Source of the DNA: Panagrolaimus kolymaensis
Lineage: Eukaryota > Nematoda > Chromadorea > Rhabditida > Panagrolaimidae
NCBI GenBank assembly: GCA_028622995.1
Contig: JAJQJQ010000004.1
Coordinates: 2,852,001 to 2,916,000 of the forward strand
Direction: 5' to 3'
Length of the DNA: 64,000 nucleotides
The translations under genes were made by a program, and so were the position numbers. The notes beneath the pieces are model-generated. The model was not told where the DNA came from, searched no databases, and was given only the letters and a program-made list of their open reading frames with translations. Shown here one piece after another: positions 22,551 through 34,345 of the stretch. How positions within the stretch are numbered: position 1 is the first letter of the stretch; the number at the start of each line of letters is the position of its first letter.

Positions 22551-25500
22551 TTAATCAGGTGATACAGTATTGTGAATAATTTGTTGAAGTTCAGGATGTT
22601 TGACAAAAACACAATGTTCGAAAGTTTTAGGCTTTTCACCAATTGAAAGTTGAAGACACGGCGTTGAACGATATCTTTCAAGATTTTCCCAATCATAAGG
22701 ATCATCGAACTTTATTCCATTTGCATCCATAATTCTTGCAAGTACAACATAAAGACCATCATAATCAGATGAATCATCAAATTTCCATTTATCGATAACA
22801 TTCATGATCAAATTATATTGTTGTGGACTTTTTGAAAGGAATGATTGACGATCACTTGTTCGAACACGTAGTTTTGAATCAGCTATTTTGTCTTTTTCAT
22901 TTCGTCCAAAACATGCCCATGGTAGACGTCCGGTTGTAAGTTCGACCAATGAATAAAACCATGATTCAACTGAAAATGGAAGATAATTAGAAAAATTATA
23001 ACAGAGTGAAACTAAAAGAAAAATTTCGAAATAAAGTATGCAGTAAAAAATGTGTTATGATTTCACGAGATTAAAACTACTATTTTTTTTAAATCCAAAT
23101 ATACTGACTTTAATCCTAATAGTGCAGTCATTTTTTACAGAATACAAATTTTTGAGCTGCAAATTTTTCGAAAAAAGCAATTTTTTTAAAAATAAAAAAA
23201 GATTTTTGAGTAGCTTTTCGTTTTTAATCACGTTTTTTGTAAAAAAAATGGTGAACAAGTAAATATTATAAGTAAGCGAATGTTAAAAAACACCTTAATA
23301 TTTTACAATTATTAAATATTTCTGTGGGTATTTGCGAAAGCTGCTTAAAGCGGAGTTATCAGACATATGTATTTCAGTGAACATGAGATGGTTTACAATG
23401 GAGACGAAAAGAGCATTTAATATTTTACTCTTTTTGCTGATTATGTTTCATAATAATATAAAATTTTTACAGCAAATTAAAGAACTTTTACGAATTGTAG
23501 TTATCTTATATTTAATTAAATGAGAGTAAAATATAAGAGGGGCTAAATAATTAATAAAAAAACACCTAACTTTGCCCTTTACGCTAAAAAAAAATCCCTT
23601 CTAAAATTTAAAATAGTAATTTGTACTTTTGCATTCCTTTTTTCTCCCATTTGAAATCAGTTGCTTTTTGCTTTTTTTACATGAAAAAGTAAAGCTTCAT
23701 CGTACAAAAAACTTACAAACCGGTTTAAAGCCCTTCAAAAGTTAACTGACTATCAGAGATTATTTTTTTTGTTGCAAAAAAAGTACGTATAACAAATTTT
23801 GTATTTTATAAAAATCGCCTTAACAAATGCCACGCTCAAAAATATTAAAATTTTGCAAAAGCTTATCTAAAGAAAAATCTACCGTAAGCTTTCTTTATCT
23901 TCTTTAAAAAAGATAATTCATGAGTAAGTTTAAAATGCTTACGCTCATCTCATCGGCTGCTAACTTCTTATTGAATTAAAATAAAATTCGTACGAAAATT
24001 CATTTTTTTTTATTAAACCAATCTTAATCATTTTGTATGCATAATGATGGATGTTAAACAGCTTCCATAAATCCTAACAATGCCTTTTGCTTAATAGATT
24101 TTTGATCAGTGATTTCTTTTAGAAAAACAGACGGTCAAAATAGATAATTTTAAGCCATAATTATTACTCCAATATTAGCGTCATCAGTTGATTTGTTAAC
24201 ATGTAATTAACCTTTACAGTTTTTGCATTATTCATTAGATGGATAATTCAAAGTCAGATATTATTGTTGCCTGATGGCATTAATGAAAAGAAGAAATGGA
24301 TCTTCAAGGGTAAAAAAAACATGAGTAAGATGTTAAAGATCTTAAATTTAAGCCAACCATACCAGGAATTAGTTAATCCGTAAGGTAAAAATGTTACAAT
24401 AAATATTTCTTTCTAGATTTTTTAAAATTGATAAACCTAAATACAAGCTGCGTCATTTTTGTTTGCATTCCTAACAAAGCTATTCTTCATTCATTGATCA
24501 CTTTTTGACTTATAAAACTTTAAGGGTTTATTAATATATAGGCAAAAGTTGGGCGAATTTTATTGTCATCAAATGTAACTTTTTTTGCTGTAAATGAATA
24601 AACAAATGATCATTGAGATTCGTTAGAACATTAGTACCAAAACAACAAGATAATCTTTTTAGTACAAAGAAAAGAAGTTCTATTATAAATTCTTTATTAG
24701 GTTCAAAAATTATACAAAGATCCAATTTGGAAGTTAGTACACTAGATCAATGGCATCATTTTGCATTTATCTCATTTTTCACAGCTTCAGAGTTAAGCCT
24801 AATTTTGTTATTCTTTACAAAAAAAGGATTGCTACTGTTGAGATCAAATTAATGCTACCAAATTTCTAAATGATGTCAAAGATTTTTAGTAAATACAAAT
24901 TTTAGGCTATTTGTTTTTGTGATAAAATTTTGAATTATCAATGAAAGCTTTAATAACAAAAAAACGATAAACTTACTATCGTCCCTTCGACATTGATCAG
25001 GTTCAGAATGTTGAGATAAAGCACAATAACGAGATGTTCCACGAAAGCTTGTTCCTTGTCGTCTTGAAAGTGGATTACCATGATCATCAATATAAGTTCG
25101 AGCGATTCCAAAATCAAGCATATAAACAAGTCTTCGAAGAGCGTTTTGATGTCCAACCTAAAAAATGACCCAGAAATAAATCATCAAATGAACGAGCTAC
25201 AGTAATATAAACTTACAGCAAAATTTGATGGCTTTATATCCCTTGAAATAAATCCAATTCCATGAAGAGCTTCAATTGCATGTAGAGTCTTAAAAATAAA
25301 CAACATTATTTTTTTAAAAGTTAAAACATCGCGTAATTGTAGTTTTTTTAATGGACTTAATCTCTTCCTTATTATTTTTATAAAAATTTTATTTCTTATG
25401 GTTTCAAGCTTAGTTGTTTTAAGCTTCCTTTTAGCATTTTTAATTTTTCACGTAGAGTACATACGTTGATTATTAGTAAACATTTTGGTGGATTACAGTA

Positions 25501-28487
25501 TGATCCTGGAACCTTTTAAGGGATAATGTAGTCAGTCATACGTATTGCTTTTTATAGATAGCGATGTAGTTGTAAAAAACATGTGATCCTATTCAATTTA
25601 GAATGTTTTGATAAACATTTTATGAATTCTTGGAAAAAAAGATAAAAATAGGATTTTGTTTTAAAAAAATAAGAAAAAGTTTCTGCTAAAGCAACTCGTT
25701 TTGTTTATGCTAGTTTAAAATTAAATTTTGCTTATTTTTACCGTAAATAATGAACGATGTAATTTACTTTAAAATCATAAAAGCTATGCTTCAAACTTTA
25801 CAGCAATGTGTTTTGAAGATTTCCCCTCAAAAAATATTATAAAGTTTGCTTTTTTTGAAGTCTCAATTTTTGTAAGTATGGTCCCTTTTAAAGTCAAAAT
25901 GTTAGAGTAAGAATCCGATTTAGGAAGGCTACCTTTAAAAAAGCATTTCCACAGACGGCAAAAACGAATATTGATATCTTAACATTTATTTGTCTTTTTT
26001 CTTTTTGCATTTTTACAAACTCCAAAAGAGGTTTTTTTCCTATAGGATTCCTAGTCAAGAATAAAGAAAAAAATAATAATACGTAATTCTTGGTTTTCAT
26101 CCTTTGAGAAAAAAAATGCATAAAACCGATTTTTTGTATAAATATAAAAACACGCCAAGCAGATAATTTTTTGAGAGGTTTATCATAAATCATAGATAAG
26201 TCTAGAAAGAATCAGCGCTACTGTTTTTAAAAAATACATAAATGAATGCAAGGAAGCCTTGTAAAATAAAAAAGTTATGCACAAATCTTACTAAAAGATG
26301 ATATCATCAAAAATGGGATGAGTATGTGTACAATAATAAAAGCAAGTATGTTTACCCTTTAAGCGCTTTGAGCACCTTTAATTTTAACCATAATGAGATA
26401 AAATTGGATATTTTTTAACTAAAGTGCTATCTTGCGTACATATGTATGTTCACTTTTAACAATAATAAAAGAAAGGAAGAACCAACCTGAATTCCAACAC
26501 GTACAACAGTTCCCAAAGTTAATGATCCAAATTGTCGTTGAAGAGAGCTTAAATTTTCACCAACCAAAGTCATAACCATGAATCGAGTTTTTGAGAAGGT
26601 GTCAAAACCCATATCAAAGAGAGAACAGAAATGTACACCATTTTTAATCTTTTGCAAGACTTGAATTTCGATATCCAATGAATCAGTACTTTCAGATTTG
26701 ATTGCAACAAGTAAGAATTTTCCATCGATGAGTTCATATGCGCCTTTGTGAACCACGCCATAACCACCTTTTCCAATAACTTTGTAAACACGATAAGTTC
26801 GTCCACTTCTTCCTTTGACAATGGTATATACAATCGAACCTTCTGTTGTTTTATCATTTGTGTTGGTATTGTTATTAACAGATTCACTTAAGATGGTTGT
26901 TGGTTGAAGTTGAGATCCTTCGAGCGTCTTTGATTTTGTTTCTTTGAGATTCTTTGACTTTGGTTGTTCTTCCAGCTTCTTTGACTTTGGTTCTTCAAGC
27001 TTTTTTGATTTTGATGCAGGTTCAGAAGGTGGCGGAACAGCACTACGGTTTGAATGTTGATTTTTAACTTTTCGCCAAAAATAAAAAAGGTGAATTTTTA
27101 ACTAGTTTGCATTCGATTATTTTGGTTTTTTTTGATTTATTATTTAAGAATTAATTGATTCTATAGTAAAAAAAGGTCGAGAATTTTATATTTCCAGCTT
27201 TTAAACCATGAAAATCCATGGATTTGGGCTGTTTCTAGACCTCTAAACTTTGACTAACTTCCAAAACACCGTAACTTTTGAGCATTTGCAAATTTTTTGT
27301 GCTCTGCCTATACCATAATGTTCAGCAGGTTCGATATGATACAATTGTGTCGGGAATTGTCAAATGGCTTGACCAATCTGGAAATACAGCTATTTGAAGT
27401 TTAAACTCGCATATCGTGTGCTTTTATGCATAATTTTCCTTCAAAAGAAAAGGTTTTTTTCAATTTTAAAAATTCTAAAGTGGTTAAAAATCATAAACTA
27501 ACTACTCCTATATGTTTTGGAATCATTTCACCAACTACATTATAAGCTATTACATGCACTACAAGTACTTGAAGTACTAACAGTAGTTAAAGGTCATCAG
27601 AAAAAATAAAAAAATTTTAAAATCCATTATTTTGGTTTAATATCATGTTTACTCTACGTAATTTGGGTCGTAGAATCCGAATCTGGTGTCGGTTTATATG
27701 TTTCACTAGTTACTAAAAAAGTTATAGCGGTAGCAAAAATTTGCATATTTGAGTTAGACGTAACTCGAAAACTATTACATGAAGGAGGTAAACTGACTTC
27801 AAATTCGGATTCTACGACCCAAATTACGTAGAGTAAACATGATATTAAACCAAAATAATGGATTTTAAAATTTTTTTATTTTTTCTGATGACCTTTAACT
27901 ACTGTTAGTACTTCAAGTACTTGTAGTGCATGTAATAGCTTATAATGTAGTTGGTGAAATGATTCCAAAACATATAGGAGTAGTTAGTTTATGATTTTTA
28001 ACCACTTTAGAATTTTTAAAATTGAAAAAAACCTTTTCTTTTGAAGGAAAATTATGCATAAAAGCACACGATATGCGAGTTTAAACTTCAAATAGCTGTA
28101 TTTCCAGATTGGTCAAGCCATTTGACAATTCCCGACACAATTGTATCATATCGAACCTGCTGAACATTATGGTATAGGCAGAGCACAAAAAATTTGCAAA
28201 TGCTCAAAAGTTACGGTGTTTTGGAAGTTAGTCAAAGTTTAGAGGTCTAGAAACAGCCCAAATCCATGGATTTTCATGGTTTAAAAGCTGGAAATATAAA
28301 ATTCTCGACCTTTTTTTACTATAGAATCAATTAATTCTTAAATAATAAATCAAAAAAACCAAAATAATCGAATGCAAACTAGTTAAAAATTCACCTTTTT
28401 TATTTTTGGCGAAAAGTTAAAAAATCAACAAGTCAACGTATTTTCGTTCCATAGTGGAACAGCAGCAGCTTTCTTAGTTTTTAACAT
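22551..28487 (-). CDS. TTBK/CK1-like protein kinase interrupted in its first exon by a large palindrome
   Basis: Protein kinase of the large nematode tau-tubulin-kinase-like group. Supported exons: 27042-26487, 25288-25217, 25157-24977 and 22969-22551; a probable first exon is 28487-28438, giving 425 aa in one consistent frame. The N-terminal part is Lys/Glu/Pro-rich (SKSKKLEEPKSKKLEEQPKS). The kinase domain has VIGKGGYGVVHKG, VAIKSES, then FISRDIKPSNFA, where the His of HRD is Ser but the catalytic Asp and Lys remain, LDFGIARTY with the DFG, and GTSRYCALSQHS in place of APE. Then ESWFYSLVELTTGRLPW. Introns of about 1.2 and 2.0 kb are unusually long for this window. The start at 28487 is inferred from frame continuity across the insertion. 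The 3' end converges on vps-18, 80 bases away. Confidence 0.8.
27056..28429. mobile_element. Nearly perfect 1.37 kb palindromic (foldback-type) element
   Basis: Left arm 27056-27685 and right arm 27800-28429 are 630 bases each and reverse-complementary with only about three differences that I can find: a 5- versus 6-base T run near the end, an 8- versus 7-base T run, and one C/T near the inner end. The centre (27686-27799) is 114 bases and only loosely symmetric. Outer ends read GTTGATTTTTAAC and its complement. There is no open frame of 60 codons in it, so it is non-autonomous. I could not identify a target-site duplication: flanks are ...TTTGAAT and AAGTCAACG.... Resembles a foldback element or giant MITE; superfamily not assigned. 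Confidence 0.9.
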
Positions 28488-28697
28488 TTTATTTGACGAG
28501 ATTTTGAGACTGGCTGAAAATATAAATGTTTTGAAAAAAATTAGTTGCAATAAAAAAAAGGAACTATGCAAATTTATAAAAAAGAAGTTTTCATTTTTCG
28601 TGGGAAAGCAATTCTTTCGTTTGATTCGAAAAAAAAACTAATTTCATTCATTCTTCGGCATTGCAGCTTGTGCTGACGACGACTCTTTACTAATATT
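28488..28697. promoter_or_regulatory. Divergent promoter region of the kinase (-) and small membrane protein (+) genes
   Basis: 210 bases between two opposite ATGs (28487 minus and 28698 plus). The short divergent spacer supports placing the kinase start at 28487. No specific site identified. Confidence 0.4.
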
Positions 28698-29735
28698 ATG
28701 GCGACGAATTCAACTTCAACTACTCCAGAAAATACTGACATTCCTGATTATGCTCCTCTTGGAATTGAAATTGGACTTATAAGTATGTTATTTTTTTCTT
28801 TTAATAGCCGGGGAAGGCATTGTTAATTATTCATGAAAAACAAGATGCTGTAATAAAATTACTTTTTGCTAAAGTTGATGCGTGAATTAGAGGTTCTTTA
28901 AAAACTATTTCTGTTAGTTTTTTACTATGCTTTATTTCAACTTTCAATTTATGCCATTATTCTTTCTTACTCTATTAAAGTTCATCATTTCCCTTTTTTA
29001 AATCTTCACGTTTTAAACATTGTGTCTCCATTTTTTTGTGATTACTTACATGTAGTCCGAATCATGTTATAGTTATTATTCTCTGATACTTTTCTTTTTT
29101 GTTATTATATTTTCATTTTTTCAGTACTTGGAATAATAATTTGGACAATCTTGCGCTATTGTGTATTTCGAAATGCATTAAAAGAAAAACATGGTGGACC
29201 GACAGAAATTCATATTCAAACAAATGCTGAAATTGACAAACAACAAAATGCTTTCTCTAAAAATGGTGGACAACCCAATCAAGCAAGAATTTCTCGAGAA
29301 CAACACGAAAAGAATATGGCAAAAATTCGTCGAGTTATTGGTGATGAAGAAGCTGCAAACCTTGAAAAAGAATTGGATGCTCGTGGATTTGAACTTGATG
29401 CAGATGCTGTTGATCGTGCAGTCAAAAAAGGTGGTCCAGATGTTGCTAAAATTATGATGCGGGAACGTTGTGGATTTAATGAAGCTGTAAAAATTGCAAT
29501 CAAAGAACAATCTGCTGCTGCAATGAAAAATGATCCAGAATTTGCTCAAAGAGTTAAAGATGATCCTGAATTAGCTCAACAAGCCATTGATTCTGGTGCA
29601 TTCACAAAATCTGAAATGGATAAACTTATTGCTGAAAATGGTGGTGGCGCAGCTGCTGGGGCTCCTGCAGATGGTGCTGCTGAAGGTGGTGATGCTGCTC
29701 CTGCTGCTGATGTTGCATCAACTAATAATAATTGA
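28698..29735 (+). CDS. Small single-pass membrane protein with charged and Ala/Gly-rich C-terminus, 231 aa
   Basis: Family not recognised. Two exons (28698-28782 and 29125-29735) split inside the membrane segment by a 342-base intron in phase 1. The protein starts MATNSTSTTPENTDIPDYAP (no signal peptide, one NST sequon), then a single hydrophobic segment IGLIILGIIIWTILRYCVF, then a cytosolic or luminal helical region rich in Glu, Lys and Asp (KNMAKIRRVIGDEEAANLEK, AVDRAVKKGGPDVAKIMMRE, QRVKDDPELAQQAIDSGAFT) and a low-complexity Ala/Gly tail (GGGAAAGAPADGAAEGGDAAP). A polyadenylation-type AATAAA lies at 29803-29808. Likely a type III or tail-out membrane protein; role unknown. Confidence 0.8.
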
Positions 29736-32228
29736 TATAAACATGAATTTGGATTTTACATTTATAAAATTTACTGACTTTGTATGTACTTTGTAAAAAA
29801 ATAATAAATATTTTTGATGCCAAATCATATGCTGTTTGTTGACTTGAAGGTGAAAGACTTCGTTCTAGTTTTCATATTTTTTACTCATAGCGCTAACGAG
29901 CTTATATGGTATCTTTTCCTGACAAGTATCCAATACTTGATAAACACATATTTTAGTACTTTTATTTTTACAATTATGTTGACTCCAAATTGGATAGATC
30001 ATTGATACTTTGATTCCATCATTTTATGTACAGCTGCTTTTGCTTTTTTGAGTTTAACCTTTTAAAAAAATATAAATATTTGTTGAAACCGTTTTTTTCT
30101 TTCGTTTTATTGACATTGGAAAAATGCCATTTCAGTGTTCCATCTTTTGACTCGCTTTCTCTCCCTCTATTTCCTTCTTTTGTCATCATCAAAGTCAATA
30201 AAATTTTTTTTATTTTTCAATGATTTGTTTCCTTTTGAGAACGCAAAATAAGATGAAGTAGTAATAGCAATGTTTCGTCATCACCTCTGTCTCCGCTTGT
30301 GCAAAATAGATAGATAGATATACTATGTATAGCAATAACAGCTTTTCAGCTTTTTTAAAACCTCCAAAGTCTCAACCAACAACAAACGGCCTTCAGCTAA
30401 AATTTTTATTTTAAAATTGTGACGTTTTAAAACAAAGTCTTTAAATGCTTCCTTTTATTGTTACTAAAACAATCACACCATTACCAAATACAAAAAAAAG
30501 AAGCGAAGGGTAAAATATATTCTTAATCTCTGATGCATCATTGAGAAGAGGAGTTAAGAAAGTTTTAAACGTTTTTGAAGCAATATCTATTGCTATTACT
30601 TACGGCGACGCGTAAGTGTATGGTCACTTGATACTTTTAAGATAGCAGGCGACTATAGACATTTAAAAAGAGTCTAACTTTAAGAATTATAAAAAAAATA
30701 TACATAGTAATATCTGAAAATTGGTGTCGACGTTTTTTAAATTGCAACAAAAATTATTTAAAAAATTGACGAGAATTTTACTTTTAAACAATTTCAAACT
30801 TTCTTTTTCTTTTGCTGGTAGTTTCCGGTTAAACTCTTATTTACCCTCAAAAAATTATTTTATTTTTCATTCATCGAATAAAAAAATAATAATTTTTTTG
30901 CAAAGTAAAGAAAAAATTTTTAAAAACAATTTTATTTTATTAATTGTTGCATATAAAACAAATAAACAAAATATAAAATGTTTTGATTTTCGTTTTTTAT
31001 TTTTTTCTTCTTCAAACATCGAAACCCTTAAGGCATTGAGATTGAGTATCATCACATGTGGTTTTTGGAAGAGCTCCAGGAAGTAAACAAGCATGCTAGC
31101 TAGCTATTTTCTGTTTAGGTTTGTTTTTGAACTTTGTGTTATTATATCTTTTTTTTATTTAATTTTATTTATCTTTCCCCTTCTTTTCTTAGTTTTATTT
31201 GAATGACGTTTTCTCAAGAGTGTAGGAGAAAGGAATGAGAAGAAACATATACAAATAAATATAAAAAAACACGAAAAAAGTCATGAACGGAAGCCACCTC
31301 GTTGTTGAAAGAGAGGCTAAAGGGATTAATTAAAAAGTTCAACAAAACGTAAAAGAAAAAAAATTCAAAGGTTTATTAATCCTTCCATTTTTGGAGCTGT
31401 TAAAAAAATATGTTTTATGATAATAAAAAAAAAGGGATAAAGAAAATGTGCACTTTTAGCATGACTGAAAAATAAAAAAAAAATTAAGAAGATTTTGTCA
31501 AAAACATCTATCTATTTATTAAATTTTTTTGATGATGATGTTTCTTCGAGAAGAAAAAAAATGAATACCTTGAGACCAATTTTTTTTGTCAATTTTAGCT
31601 TATCCTCTTTCGTTTTTTTTCTTCTTTTTCTTGATTAATTCAAAAATCTTAAGACTTTATCAATAAACATATATGTGACAGAAGAATAAAATTAAGGATT
31701 ACGGTTTTATTCATTTTTTTTCTCGAGTACCACATGCAATAATTAAATTCATATAAGGTATTCATATTCATGGGTGCCATAAGTAAGCAAGCGATTAGCA
31801 TATTTTTTAAATCAAGTTCCGTTTTTTGGCAACCATTTTTTTTCAATTTTCTCTGCAAAAATAAAAGCATCTAAGAAAGGTTTTATTTTTAAACCTTTAT
31901 CTTTCATTGCAATTTTTATTTTATCTATATTTAACTTTCATCTGTTTCAAATTTAGCACACAATTTTATTTTTGGCACAAAAATAAAAAATTTCGTTTTC
32001 CTTCATCGTTCTTTTTTTAGACTTTTTTCTTTATTTCTATATATATTTATTTATATTTATATGTTTTTTTCTTCGAATATTATTTTGTGAATCTTTTTAG
32101 GAAACGACGTAACAAAAACAAAATGTGCAACCAGCAGCAGTAAAATAAAAAAAGATTAGTAAAAAAAATGAGGTAGCAATTTCAAACAATTAACAAGCAA
32201 TTTTCGTGATGACCAACGCTATTAAACG

Positions 32229-32637
32229 ATGGTTTCCAATACCCCTAATATAGCCTTGAAGTTGCTCTTCTTTCTGTTGAGGTATTTATTTTTAGAAAAA
32301 AAGAATAGGAAGAGAACAAAAAAGACTAATTATTACTGAAGTAAAAAATGAGTGACAAAATTATTAATTTCTCTCAACACTTTGGGACAGGAAAGTGGCG
32401 GAGGCTGGTTAGCAATTACAACAGCATCGGTCAAATTGTGAACAAAGATTAATTTGTTCTCGTCTAGAATCCTAAAATAAAATATAATAATATTTATTAT
32501 TTGTTCTTTTGAAAATGATGTCCTAATTTTAGACATCAATAGTCTAAAATTGGATGATCATTTCCGGGACATTCGGCTCTTTCCAAAAGCTTTAGAGTCT
32601 AACAACCCTATTAGTTTGGCTTTTGTTCTAAAAACAT
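32229..32637 (+). CDS. Weak candidate: two exons with a signal-peptide-like start
   Basis: Exon 32229-32281 would encode MVSNTPNIALKLLFFLL and end at GTATTT. Exon 32543-32637 would continue SLKLDDHFRDIRLFPKALE and end at the donor GTGAGC. The phases agree (2, then 1). No convincing next exon was found. In DNA this AT-rich, open runs of 30 codons arise often by chance, so this is only a lead. Confidence 0.18.
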
Positions 32638-33907
32638 GTGAGCTAAATTGTGAAATCCAAATCGGAGATAAAGAAAGATTTTAGAATAATCAAAATTTCA
32701 GAACATTTTTTTACAAAGAACAAATTTTTTTACTAATGTTTTTGAAGCGAAGATCTGTTTATAATTTTTTTTCTCTTTGCAAGGCCACCACCTAACTAAT
32801 GAGATTTTTAATCAAAGTAAAATAAAAAATTTACAAAAATTTATTTGTATTTGTTATTACTCTTTTTTTGCTTAAAAAAATATTATGTACCAATACAAAC
32901 TTTTTTGTTGAGCTGTTTGGAATAAGTCATAACTCAAAAATTTTTCGCTAAATAATATTAATTTTTTTTGAATGAAATCCATGTGACTTTTTTGGTTGAT
33001 TATCTCTTCTTTTTTTTCTTTGCGGTATAAATTAGAACCATAACTAACTAAAAATTGAAGAAAACAAAAGAAGATTTATATTATTTACGCACAAAAAAAT
33101 TCAATATTTTCATTTTGTGTTTTAGCTCTGCCATTTTTTAATTTTTTTTTTCTGCAAAAAAACGGAAAGGTTTTAAAGCTTATTTTTCTGATCATCCATT
33201 TGATTTGTTCTTTAAAGAGATTTTGCATTTTCATGGTTTTTAGAGAGAAAGAAAAAGAAATACAATCAACTATGAATTAAAAAAAAGTTTTATAAAAAAT
33301 GACAGATGCTTTGATAAAAAATTTTGCGTCATTAAAATTGTGAAACATTTTGAATTTTTCGTATGAATGCAGAATGTCTAATAAACTTTGCTGTATAAAA
33401 AGTGGCATATTTAGACCTCCTTTGAAAAAAAAGGGTAAAGCTGCAGCTGTTTTCTTAAAATTACAACTGCAAATTTTAAAAGGTCATAAAAAAAATTTCA
33501 TTTAGTTATTTAAAATGTGCCGGAAATAAGAGCCAATACAAAAGAAGAGTCCTGAAAAGTGTACGGTAAAGTTTGCAATGGAAGAAAAAAAATCTTAACC
33601 TTAAGAGTTCTCGAACATTCGCTTTCATACAACATTACTGTAACGTTTCCATAATAGTTTAGCCTCTTAAAAAAGATTTTTTTGTGTTTTTTTTGTATTT
33701 TTCTAAATCGCTGATTGGTATCTTTAAAGAATTGTTATTAAACTAAAGTGTCAAGTGATAAGATAAAAAAAATGGATATAAATCTTGGTTTTTTAAATTG
33801 CAAGCTATATAAAATAGATTTAAGCTTCTTATCGAAATCATGCAAAAATGAAGAAAAAAAAAACAATCCCAATGGTTTTCATTTTAAGATTTATTTCAAA
33901 TTCTCTA

Positions 33908-34345
33908 AAGTTTATAGGCGCAAAATGCAGTTTTTTTTAATTTCCCCATTTTAGTACTAATCCTTTTTTTTGAAGATTATTAACAGTTTAACTTAAATAT
34001 TTTTCAATCATACAATAATATTTTGACAATGGTAAAATTCTTCTAATGTTTATAGGCGCAAAAATGCGGGTTTATAAACTGTTATTACTTCCATTTTAGA
34101 ACTAATCCACAGATTTTTTAAAAGATTTTCGACAATTTAACTTAGATGTTTCCATTCAATCAGACAATAATATTATTGCAATGATAAATATTTTCTAAGG
34201 TTTATAGGCGCAAAAATGTTGGTGTTTAAACTCTTATTACTTCCATTTTAGAACTAATCCCCACATTTTTTGGGATTTTTGACAGTTTAACTTAAAGATG
34301 TTTCCATTCAATCAGACAAATAGAATATTATTATGGCAATCGTAA
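33908..34345. repeat. Tandem repeat, about three copies of a 140-150 base unit
   Basis: The anchor GTTTATAGGCGCAAAA recurs at 33910, 34048 and 34200. Each copy also carries a CATTTTAG(A/T)ACTAATCC block, a GACAGTTTAACTTA block and CAATCA(G/T)ACAATAATATT. Copies two and three are the more alike. No coding potential. Confidence 0.85.

Noticed and set aside
27056..28429. Assignment of the palindrome to piggyBac because TTAA occurs at both ends
   Set aside because: The inverted symmetry continues outside both TTAA words, so they belong to the arms and are not a target duplication.
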